A stretch of DNA of 5,086 nt from an uncultured delta proteobacterium. GTDB lineage: Bacteria; Myxococcota_A; Polyangia; Polyangiales; Ga0077539. Under the pieces are notes generated by a model that worked only from the letters and a program-made list of their open reading frames with translations, did no database searches and was not told the DNA's origin. The stretch is from the NCBI GenBank assembly GCA_903885885.1, contig CAISKJ010000683.1, positions 1 to 5,086 on the forward strand. Reading direction: 5' to 3'. Both the position numbers and the translations under genes were made by a program. This document shows, piece after piece, positions 1 through 5,086 of this stretch. Position 1 is the first letter of the stretch, and each line of letters opens with the position of its first letter.

Positions 1-1
1 C

Positions 2-748
2 GGCGCTGCGCCCACCTGCGCCGACCCGGTGGCCTGCACGCGCGACGCCTGCGACGACGCCACGCAGCGCTGCGTGGCGGCGCCCGACGACGCGCTGTGC
101 CCCTTCAGCCATCGTTGCGACCTCACGCGCGGCTGCGTCGCGCGCGCCCTGGCCGTCACGAGCACCAACCTCTACGAGGTCGAGCTCCCCTCGGCGGCGC
201 TGCGCGCCATCGGGCCCGTGCGACCGTTCACCGACGTGGCGCTGCACCCCGACCGCACGCTCTACGCCATTACGCTCACCGGCGAGCTGTGGCACATCGA
301 CCCGACCACCGCGCGCTCGACCTTCGACTTCGCCACCGGCGTCGGGCTCACCGCCCTCGACGCCGCCCCCGACGGCACCCTCTACGCCGCCGGGGCGCGG
401 GGCCTCTACCGCATCGATCGCGCGTCCGCCGCGGCGGTGTTCGCGGCGAGCTTCCCTGCGGGCTACGAGGCCAGCGGCGACATCGCGGTGCTCCAGGGCA
501 GGCTCCTCGCGACGGCGCGCATGGGCCCGAGCGACCTCGACGTGCTGGTCGAGTTCGACGTGGCCGCGGGCACCGCGCGCGTGATCGGCGACGTCGGCTA
601 CAGCTGCGTGTACGCGCTGGCGGCCTTCGGCCCCACGCTCTACGGCATGTCGTGCCTCGGCTACGTCATCGAGATCAACCCCGACACGGGGGCTTCGCGG
701 CGCATCACGCGCAACACGGTGACGTTCTACGGCGCCACCGCGCGGTGA
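2..748 (+). CDS. Secreted/surface protein, Cys-rich module plus beta-propeller-like domain (5' end outside window)
   Basis: The reading frame is open from position 2, so the gene starts upstream of the window. A GTG at 29 exists, but the Cys pattern already runs through it, so it is unlikely to be the start. Of the 248 visible residues, 1-46 contain seven Cys (6, 12, 17, 24, 33, 39, 45) with the motif CTRDAC and a PDDALC segment. This matches the Cys-rich repeats common in exported myxobacterial proteins and suggests disulfides outside the cytoplasm. Residues about 50-248 contain repeated propeller-like units: TLYAITLTGELWHIDPTT, TLYAAGARGLYRIDRAS, a less regular unit ending LVEFDVAAGT, and TLYGMSCLGYVIEINPDTG. 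The protein ends in FYGATAR. Four to five blades are visible, so a closed six- or seven-blade propeller would need more. Two further Cys (in YSCVY and GMSCLG) may pair. No catalytic residues are recognisable; binding or a structural surface role is only a guess. It is separated from the next gene by a promoter-like region and is probably a different transcription unit. Confidence 0.85.
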   Translation, partial: GAAPTCADPVACTRDACDDATQRCVAAPDDALCPFSHRCDLTRGCVARALAVTSTNLYEVELPSAALRAIGPVRPFTDVALHPDRTLYAITLTGELWHIDPTTARSTFDFATGVGLTALDAAPDGTLYAAGARGLYRIDRASAAAVFAASFPAGYEASGDIAVLQGRLLATARMGPSDLDVLVEFDVAAGTARVIGDVGYSCVYALAAFGPTLYGMSCLGYVIEINPDTGASRRITRNTVTFYGATAR

Positions 749-750
749 GG

Positions 751-779
751 TTGGCAGCCCGGGCGGCCGTTGATAGGGT
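751..779 (+). promoter_or_regulatory. Putative sigma70-type promoter (-35 TTGGCA, -10 TAGGGT)
   Basis: TTGGCA at 751-756 matches the -35 consensus TTGACA at five of six bases. It is followed by exactly 17 bp and then TAGGGT at 774-779, which keeps T1, A2 and T6 of the -10 consensus. It starts just after the upstream stop codon and would put the transcription start near 786, giving a leader of about 27 nt before the ATG at 813. This is the only AT-leaning patch between the two genes. The spacer contains an 8-bp palindrome, GCCCGGGC (757-764), which could be an operator half or chance. No transcript data are available, so this rests on spacing and consensus alone. Confidence 0.45.
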
Positions 780-797
780 CGGCGCTTCACCCGCGGC

Positions 798-802
798 AGG
801 AG
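798..802 (+). promoter_or_regulatory. Shine-Dalgarno AGGAG that decides the monooxygenase start
   Basis: AGGAG lies one base before the ATG at 804 and ten bases before the in-frame ATG at 813. A one-base gap is too short for normal initiation, so the second ATG is preferred. It is the only clear Shine-Dalgarno sequence at the head of any of the five plus-strand operon genes. Confidence 0.6.
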
Positions 803-812
803 AATGTCATCG

Positions 813-1859
813 ATGTCGGTACGCACGATCGCCTGGGGCATCGCTCTCGTCGCCCTGTCTGCCTGCGCCTCGTCACCCGTCACCGCGCCCGTCGGGCCTG
901 ACGCCGCGCCCGTCGGCGACGCGCCCGCGAGCGGCGATGGGCCCGTCGCCGCCGATGCGCCCGCCGTCGTCGACGCGCCCGCCGTCGTCGATGCGTCCGC
1001 CGACGCGCCTGCCGTCGCCGACGCGCCCGCGCCCGAGCGCCGCGAGGTCACCGTTCCGCCGCAGATGATCATGCCCGGGCAGGAGGTGACGCGCTGCCGC
1101 GAGGTGCGCCTCGGCAACGTCGCGCCGATGCTCGTGCGGGGCATCCACGTGAGCATTCCCCGCGGGAGCCACCACGTGATCGTGTACCGCTCGCGCGCCA
1201 CCACCGAGCAGCCCGAGCTCACCGACTGCCGTGGGCTCAGCGGCATCCTCGCGGGCACGGCGCCGCTGTTCATCGCGCAGCAGCCCGAGTCGGGCATCGA
1301 CTTCCCCGACGGCGTCGGCCTCTCGATCGCGGCCGACCAGATGATTCGCCTCGAGGAGCACTTCATCAACACGGGCTCGGCGCCCCTCATGGTGGGCGCG
1401 CGCGTCACCTTCGACCTCGCCAGCGGCGAGGGGCTCACGGCCGCCGACATGATGTTCTGGGGCACCGCGGGCATCAACGTGGCGCCGCACACCACGGGCA
1501 CCGCGCAGTACTTTCGACCCGCGCTGCCGGGCGTCAACGTGTTCGGCCTCACGTCGCACACGCACCAGTACGGCGTGAGCTCGACCGTCGAGCGCGCCAC
1601 GGCCCTCACGGGGATGGGCACCGAGCTCCACCGCAGCACCAACTGGGAGGAGCCGCCCCTCACGCGCTTCTCTCCGCCGCTCACCTTCGCCGAGGGCGAG
1701 GGGCTGCGCCTCGTGTGCAGCTACAACAACACCAGCAACGGCAGGCTCTCCTTCGGCGAGTCGTTCAACCAGGAGATGTGCTTCCTTTGGGCCTACTACT
1801 ATCCCTCGCAGGGCTTCCACGTGTGCTTCGACCGCATCTGTCAGGCCCTGCCGCTGTAG
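813..1859 (+). CDS. Lipoprotein copper type II monooxygenase, PHM/dopamine beta-monooxygenase-like
   Basis: Predicted to be a copper-dependent monooxygenase anchored outside the cytoplasm; the substrate is unknown. Numbering is from ATG 813 (348 aa). Residues 1-18 form a lipoprotein signal peptide with lipobox LSAC (Cys18). Residues about 20-77 are an Asp-Ala-Pro-Val linker. The rest carries the full six-ligand set of the PHM/DBM family: a His pair in SHHVIVY (H120, H121) and H183 in EEHF for the first copper, then HTH (H249, H251) and Met322 in NQEMC for the second. Ligand spacings (63, 66, 71) are close to those of rat PHM ligands 107/108, 172, 242/244, 314 (65, 70, 70). Cys302 and Cys323 fit the family disulfide beside the Met ligand, and the segment EMC...YYYP...C resembles dopamine beta-monooxygenase from memory. 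PHM's carboxylate-binding Arg240 and Tyr318 are replaced by Thr and Trp, and there is no lyase domain, so peptide amidation is unlikely. The upstream ATG at 804 would add three residues. First gene of the putative operon; its 3' end overlaps the cytochrome-like gene by 37 bp. Confidence 0.88.
   Translation: MSVRTIAWGIALVALSACASSPVTAPVGPDAAPVGDAPASGDGPVAADAPAVVDAPAVVDASADAPAVADAPAPERREVTVPPQMIMPGQEVTRCREVRLGNVAPMLVRGIHVSIPRGSHHVIVYRSRATTEQPELTDCRGLSGILAGTAPLFIAQQPESGIDFPDGVGLSIAADQMIRLEEHFINTGSAPLMVGARVTFDLASGEGLTAADMMFWGTAGINVAPHTTGTAQYFRPALPGVNVFGLTSHTHQYGVSSTVERATALTGMGTELHRSTNWEEPPLTRFSPPLTFAEGEGLRLVCSYNNTSNGRLSFGESFNQEMCFLWAYYYPSQGFHVCFDRICQALPL
954..1034 (+). repeat. Imperfect in-frame 18-bp tandem repeat encoding the D-A-P linker
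   Basis: Two near-identical 18-bp units (954-971 and 972-989) encode DAPAVV twice. A shortened 12-bp unit (990-1001), another 18-bp unit (1002-1019, DAPAVA) and a 15-bp remnant (1020-1034) follow. The repeat sits between the lipobox and the copper domain and gives a flexible acidic/Pro-rich tether. Unit lengths are multiples of three, so copy-number changes would keep the frame. Confidence 0.75.
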
Positions 1860-2275
1860 CGCTCGTCGCGCTCGCCGCATCGTGCGGCGGCACCGACGAG
1901 ACGCCCGCGCCCGCGCCCGTGACGTACGCGGCCGTGCAGGCGGTGCTCACCCGCGCGTGCGCCTTCAGCTCGTGCCATTTCACCATGGCGCGCGCGGGCG
2001 CGGGGCTGCGCCTCGGCGAGGGCGACTCCTACGCGGCCCTCGTGCGCGTCGCGTCGACGCAGGTGCCGCGGCTCATGCGCGTGCAGCCGGGCGATCCCGC
2101 CGCGAGCTGGCTCATGCACAAGATCGACAACACGCTGAGCGCCGTGGCCGAGTGTCAGGCCGCGGGCAACACCTGCGGCACCTCGATGCCCGAGCGCTCC
2201 GACCTGCTCCCCGCCGCCGAGCGCGACCTCATCCGCCGGTGGATCGCCGCGGGCGCGCCGGGCCCCACGCCCTGA
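1823..2275 (+). CDS. Cytochrome c-like lipoprotein with CX4CH haem motif
   Basis: A 150-residue protein predicted to be a small lipid-anchored haem protein in the cell envelope. The chosen start is GTG 1823, inside the end of the monooxygenase gene (37-bp overlap), with AGGG at 1810-1813 nine bases upstream. It gives a compact lipoprotein signal: Arg3, a hydrophobic core (VALVALAAS) and Cys21. A TTG at 1787 is a possible longer start. Residues 46-52 read CAFSSCH, a CX4CH haem attachment motif rather than the usual CXXCH; the four-residue variant is known from Desulfovibrio cytochrome c3. Met122 in TSMPE is a candidate distal ligand. The pattern VQPGDPAASWLMHK followed by IRRWIAAGA is typical of a family of myxobacterial cytochrome c-like lipoproteins that I recognise by pattern. 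Cys111 and Cys118 may form a disulfide. Overlap with the copper monooxygenase suggests translational coupling and possibly electron delivery to it, which is inference. Haem attachment itself is not proven by sequence. Confidence 0.8.
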   Translation: MLRPHLSGPAAVALVALAASCGGTDETPAPAPVTYAAVQAVLTRACAFSSCHFTMARAGAGLRLGEGDSYAALVRVASTQVPRLMRVQPGDPAASWLMHKIDNTLSAVAECQAAGNTCGTSMPERSDLLPAAERDLIRRWIAAGAPGPTP

Positions 2276-2279
2276 CCCG

Positions 2280-2972
2280 ATGGCCGACTATCAACGCATC
2301 TACGACGAGCGCGCCGAGGCCTACGACGCGCTCGTGGCGCGCGAAGACCACGCCCAGAACCTCCTCGCCGCGCTGCGCGCGATCCGCCCCCTCGAAGGCA
2401 TCGACGTCGTCGAGACCGGCGCGGGCACGGGCCGCGTGACGCGCATGGTGGCGCCCTTCGCACGCTCGGTGCGGGCCTTCGATCGCTCGGCGCACATGCT
2501 CGACGTGGCGCGGTCACGGCTCGCCGCCGACGGCGCGCGCAACGTCGCGCTCGCGGTGGCCTCGCACGCGAGCCTGCCCGTCGACGACGCGTCCGCCGAC
2601 CTCGCCCTCGAGGGCTGGGCCTTCGGTCACGCCGTGGGGTGGAACCCGTCGGGCTGGGTCGCCGAGGTCGAGGCGCACGTGCGCGAGCTCGCCCGCACGC
2701 TGCGCCCCGGCGGCACGCTGGTGCTCATCGAGACGCAGGGCACCAGCGTCGAAGAGCCCTTCGCGGGCGGCCACGCGCTCGAGCCCTTGCACCGTCACCT
2801 CGTCACCGCGCTGGGCTTCGCGCACCGCTGCGTGCGCACCGACTATGCGTTCGCGAGCCTCGACGAGGCCGTCGAGCGCGTGGGCTTCTTCTTCGGCGAC
2901 GCGATGGTCGCGCGCCTGCGGGCGAGGGGAACCACCACGCTGCCCGAGTGCACGGGCGTGTACTGGCGCTGA
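2280..2972 (+). CDS. Class I SAM-dependent methyltransferase
   Basis: A 230-residue cytoplasmic protein with the Rossmann-fold methyltransferase layout. The N-terminus (YDERAEAYDAL, 8-18) is the usual lead-in helix. Motif I is ETGAGTGR (45-52), with Glu where many relatives have Asp/Leu. The acidic residue ending strand 2 is Asp68 in RAFDRS. The post-motif region is ASLPVDDASADLAL (97-110), and the late strand is LRPGGTLVLIE (141-151). The C-terminus FFFGDAMV...LPECTGVYWR looks like a conserved subfamily tail. There is no signal peptide or membrane segment. It probably transfers a methyl group from S-adenosylmethionine to a small molecule, but the acceptor cannot be read from sequence. ATG 2280 is four bases after the previous stop; no Shine-Dalgarno sequence is visible, so translation is probably coupled. 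Its length is normal for a stand-alone member. Confidence 0.9.
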   Translation: MADYQRIYDERAEAYDALVAREDHAQNLLAALRAIRPLEGIDVVETGAGTGRVTRMVAPFARSVRAFDRSAHMLDVARSRLAADGARNVALAVASHASLPVDDASADLALEGWAFGHAVGWNPSGWVAEVEAHVRELARTLRPGGTLVLIETQGTSVEEPFAGGHALEPLHRHLVTALGFAHRCVRTDYAFASLDEAVERVGFFFGDAMVARLRARGTTTLPECTGVYWR

Positions 2973-2982
2973 GCCGCGCGCG

Positions 2983-3753
2983 ATGGTCCCGCTCCGCGCC
3001 ACGATGCTCCTCGCGTGCGCCCTCTCGGGGTGCTTCGTCGCGCCCGCGATGACGCCGCTCACCACGCCGCGCGGGAGCCGCTTCCGTGGGCAGGGCGCCG
3101 CCCTCGCCGCGGGGCTCACGCTCCCCACCTTCGGCGCCTCGTACCTGCGCGATGGGCGCCGCGTCGAGGCGCTCTATGTGCCGCGCTACTCCATGCTCGC
3201 GCTGCAGATGATCGCCGTCGAGGGGCGACACCGCGTGGCCGAGGCCTGCGACGTGGGCGTTCAGCTCGGCCTCGGGCGCTCGGGGGCGGAGCTTCGCTGC
3301 GGCCTCGGCGGCGAGCGCGGCACCCTCGCGGCGCGCGCGGGCGTGCAGTGGGTCTACACCGACGGGGTCGTCGCGCGGCTCATGGCCGACGTCGGCTACC
3401 GCGACCGGGGTTGGCTCGCCTTCGCCTCCACGGGCCTCGGCTTCGGCGCCCACTACGGGCGCACGCTGCAGGGCGACGCGTCGGTGTCGTCGTTCGAGCA
3501 GCTCTTTGTGGCGCCCGCGCGCCCCCTCGCGGTGGTGTCGCAGCTCGAGCTCACCTGGTCGAGCGCGGTGACGCTGGGCGTGCCCCTCCAGGGGCGCACG
3601 CTGTCGGCGTTCTGGGGCGCGTCCGTCGACGTGCCCGTGGCCTACACCGCGGGATCGTTCTCCGACGTGATCACCACCACGCCCCTCTCCGACCTGCGGC
3701 CGGGCGTGCAGATCGGCGTGATGCTCGGCATCTCGGGCATACTCTCCCCCTGA
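2983..3753 (+). CDS. Hypothetical lipoprotein, beta-rich, possible outer-membrane protein
   Basis: I do not recognise this family. From ATG 2983 the protein is 256 residues with a clear lipoprotein signal: Arg5, a short hydrophobic core, and lipobox LSGC with Cys17. ATG 3004 is an alternative but would lose the basic N-terminal residue. The mature part is rich in Gly and alternating hydrophobic residues in strand-like stretches (about 85-160, for example VGVQLGLGRS, LAARAGVQWVY, LMADVGYRD, FASTGLGFGAHYG). A last strand-like segment (GVQIGVMLGI, 241-250) lies near the C-terminus. This resembles small beta-barrel or outer-membrane-associated proteins. Cys89 and Cys106 could form a disulfide. 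The start is 10 bp after the methyltransferase stop with no obvious Shine-Dalgarno sequence. The next gene is in the same reading frame, 12 bp after this stop. Function unknown; a structural or envelope-handling role for the adjacent exporter is only a guess. Confidence 0.8.
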   Translation: MVPLRATMLLACALSGCFVAPAMTPLTTPRGSRFRGQGAALAAGLTLPTFGASYLRDGRRVEALYVPRYSMLALQMIAVEGRHRVAEACDVGVQLGLGRSGAELRCGLGGERGTLAARAGVQWVYTDGVVARLMADVGYRDRGWLAFASTGLGFGAHYGRTLQGDASVSSFEQLFVAPARPLAVVSQLELTWSSAVTLGVPLQGRTLSAFWGASVDVPVAYTAGSFSDVITTTPLSDLRPGVQIGVMLGISGILSP

Positions 3754-3765
3754 GCGCGTCCTCCG

Positions 3766-4959
3766 TTGCGAATCTTCCGCCCACTGCGACGACGTGCCAT
3801 GGCGCTCCTCTGGGGAGGGCAGCTCGCGTCGTCGCTGGGCGACGAGGTCAACCGCGTCGCCACCGTGTGGATCGCCACGCGCCTCTGGGGTCCCGGCGCC
3901 GGTCGCCTCGCGGCGCTCCACGCCCTGAGCGCGTGCGCGATGAGCCTCGCGGGCGGCGCGCTCGTCGACCGTCGCCCGCTGCGGTCGGTGCTCGTCGGGG
4001 CCGACGCGCTGCGCTGCGCGGCGGTGCTGTGCGTGCCGCTGGGGGCCGCGCTCGGGGCGCCGCTGACGCCGCTCCTCGTGGCCTCGGTGGTCGTGTGCGC
4101 GGGGCTCTCGGCGGTGTTCGACCCGGCGCTCCGCGCGCTCTCCACGAGCCTCGCCGCGGAGGGAGAGCGCGGCGCCACCAACGCCCTCATCGAGAGCACC
4201 GTCCGCTTCGCGCGCGTGCTCGGGCCGTCGCTCGTGGGCGCGCTCTCGTCGGCCGTTCCGATGGTGCAGTTCTTCACGCTCGACGCGGCCACCTTCGCGC
4301 TCTCGGCCCTCTCCGTCGCGGCGATCGGGCGCCTGCACGACGCGCCGCCCGCGGCCGCCGCCGCGCCCACGTCCGCGCTGCGCGCCACGCTCGCCGAGGC
4401 CCTGCGCGACCCGACGCTGCGCTACGCCGTGGCGACCTCCACGGTGGTCGGCGCCGCGTGGTGGCTCATGCTCCCCCTCGGCATGACGCTGCTCCTCGAG
4501 GCCCGCGGCGCGCGCGACGTCTCGTCGGTGGCCGCGGCGCTCGCGGCCTACGGGGCGGGCAACCTCGCGTCGAACCTCGCCGTGGGCAACTTCGCCGACC
4601 GCCGCCCCACGTCGCTCCTCTACGGCGGGCGGCTCGTCGCCGGGGTGGGCTTCACGCTCTTCGCGCTCGCGCCCTCGCAGCCGCTGCGGCTCGCGGCGGC
4701 GGCCGTCGCGGCGGCGGGCGGGCCCCTCTGCGACGTGGGCTTCCTCGCGCTGCTGCAAGACCGCTTCGCGGGCGCGCGCCTCGCGCAGGTGTACCGCGCG
4801 GTGCAGGCGCTCGGGTACGGCGCGATGTGCGCGCTGTTCTTCGCGTCGCCGTGGCTGTTCCGCGTGTTCGGGGCGCCGCGCGTGGCGCTCGCGGCGGCGC
4901 TCACCATCGCGCTGGGCGGCGCGACCGGGCTCGCGCTCGCGCGGGGCGAGCGGCGGTAG
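3766..4959 (+). CDS. MFS transporter, DHA3/EntS-like exporter
   Basis: A 397-residue inner-membrane protein with about 12 hydrophobic segments (roughly 12-40, 46-67, 76-98, 101-120, 145-165, 168-190, 220-247, 252-275, 286-303, 307-331, 347-368, 371-392). A hydrophilic Ala/Pro-rich central loop lies near 190-215. The N-terminus FRPLRRR...LLWGGQLASSLGDEVNRVA is the hallmark entry of DHA3-type major facilitator proteins. The loop after TM2 carries motif A-like GGALVDRRPLRS (63-74), and the second half repeats it as GNFADRRP (274-281). TM5 has RVLGPSLVGAL (150-160), typical of exporters in the superfamily. Expected role: proton-driven efflux of a small molecule; substrate unknown. TTG 3766 is chosen because the next in-frame start (ATG 3799) would remove the conserved basic N-terminus, and the frame upstream is closed by the previous gene's TGA. 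No Shine-Dalgarno sequence is visible. Last gene of the putative operon; converges on the minus-strand gene. Confidence 0.88.
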   Translation: MRIFRPLRRRAMALLWGGQLASSLGDEVNRVATVWIATRLWGPGAGRLAALHALSACAMSLAGGALVDRRPLRSVLVGADALRCAAVLCVPLGAALGAPLTPLLVASVVVCAGLSAVFDPALRALSTSLAAEGERGATNALIESTVRFARVLGPSLVGALSSAVPMVQFFTLDAATFALSALSVAAIGRLHDAPPAAAAAPTSALRATLAEALRDPTLRYAVATSTVVGAAWWLMLPLGMTLLLEARGARDVSSVAAALAAYGAGNLASNLAVGNFADRRPTSLLYGGRLVAGVGFTLFALAPSQPLRLAAAAVAAAGGPLCDVGFLALLQDRFAGARLAQVYRAVQALGYGAMCALFFASPWLFRVFGAPRVALAAALTIALGGATGLALARGERR

Positions 4960-4971
4960 GGCCCGCGGCTT

Positions 4972-5086
4972 TCAGGGCGTCGAGAGGGCCTCAGCGCCGC
5001 AAGTGGTCAAGTAGGCCGCGATGTCGTCGTAGAACGTGGCCTGGCGCGTCTCATCCTCGCCCGTCGCATCGCCCGTGGGCACGAAG
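4972..5086 (-). CDS. C-terminal end of an unidentified convergent gene (partial)
   Basis: Read on the minus strand, the frame is open from the window edge (first full codon 5085-5083) to a TGA at 4974-4972. It gives 37 residues that begin FVPTGDATGEDE and continue to a segment YDDIAAYLTTCGAEALSTP. Codon third positions are almost all G or C, as in the other genes here, and the composition (acidic, Thr/Ala, one Cys) looks like ordinary protein rather than an Arg-rich shadow. Too little is visible to name it. Its stop lies 12 bp from the MFS stop, so the two genes converge with almost no intergenic DNA. Confidence 0.55.
   Translation of the reverse strand, partial: FVPTGDATGEDETRQATFYDDIAAYLTTCGAEALSTP

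Noticed and set aside
97..1068. A 323-codon plus-strand frame bridging the first gene and the monooxygenase
   Set aside because: Arg/Pro/His-rich, out of frame with two convincing genes, and runs through the promoter region; a compositional shadow.
813..1859. Assignment as a peptidylglycine alpha-amidating enzyme
   Set aside because: The residues equivalent to PHM Arg240 and Tyr318 that hold the peptide carboxylate are Thr and Trp, and no lyase domain is present, so a named substrate is not justified.
873..1880. A 335-codon minus-strand open frame opposite the monooxygenase
   Set aside because: Arg/Ala/Val/His-rich low-complexity translation with no domain; the plus strand has a signal peptide and a complete copper-ligand set.
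3738..3743. CATACT as a -10 element for the MFS gene
   Set aside because: No acceptable -35 about 17 bp upstream, and it lies inside the preceding coding sequence; mentioned only as an alternative.
2803..4758. A 651-codon open frame on the minus strand opposite three plus-strand genes
   Set aside because: Its translation is dominated by Arg, Gly, Glu, His and Ala with no recognisable domain. It crosses several well-supported genes, as expected for antisense shadows in DNA with G/C at third positions.
4934..4952. Hairpin CGCTCGC / GCGAGCG (7-bp stem, 5-nt loop) just before the MFS stop codon
   Set aside because: There is no T-tract after it and short GC stems are frequent by chance here. GGGCCC and CCGCGG at 4959-4968 likewise lack a terminator tail. 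Not supported as a terminator.
1..5086. Mobile element, CRISPR array, toxin-antitoxin or phage-defence genes
   Set aside because: No transposase or integrase motifs, direct-repeat/spacer arrays, terminal inverted repeats or defence domains were seen; composition is uniform across the window.

Overview
The window is very GC-rich (by eye well above 70%, nearly every third codon position G or C). It holds secreted or lipid-anchored proteins of a style familiar from Myxococcota: a Cys-rich CTxDxC module joined to a propeller-like domain, Asp-Ala-Pro linkers, and small lipoproteins with a CX4CH haem motif. The likely source is a myxobacterium or close relative (Polyangia/Sandaracinaceae type). That is inferred from style and composition, not from a marker gene.

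Layout. Positions 2-748 (+) carry the 3' part of a secreted or surface protein: a Cys-rich module followed by a propeller-like domain. Positions 749-812 are a short intergenic region with a plausible sigma70-type promoter (TTGGCA, 17 bp, TAGGGT) and an AGGAG ribosome binding site. Five tightly packed plus-strand genes follow, with spacings of -37, +4, +10 and +12 bp, which suggests one operon. They are: (1) a lipoprotein with a complete type II copper monooxygenase fold signature of the PHM/dopamine beta-monooxygenase kind (813-1859); (2) a small cytochrome c-like lipoprotein with CX4CH, whose start lies inside the monooxygenase gene (1823-2275); (3) a class I SAM-dependent methyltransferase (2280-2972); (4) a lipoprotein of unknown function with beta-barrel-like sequence (2983-3753); (5) a 12-TM MFS exporter of the DHA3/EntS type (3766-4959). 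At the right edge, the C-terminus of a convergent minus-strand gene (4972-5086) ends 12 bp from the MFS stop.

How they may work together. The most notable unit is the copper monooxygenase overlapping a c-type cytochrome-like lipoprotein. Eukaryotic PHM and DBM take electrons from ascorbate. A co-translated, co-localised haem lipoprotein is a reasonable candidate for an alternative electron donor in this bacterium, but that is a hypothesis. The methyltransferase and MFS exporter could belong to making and exporting a small molecule, or may simply share the transcript. No mobile elements, CRISPR arrays, tRNA or rRNA genes were seen. The long open frames on the minus strand opposite these genes are compositional shadows.
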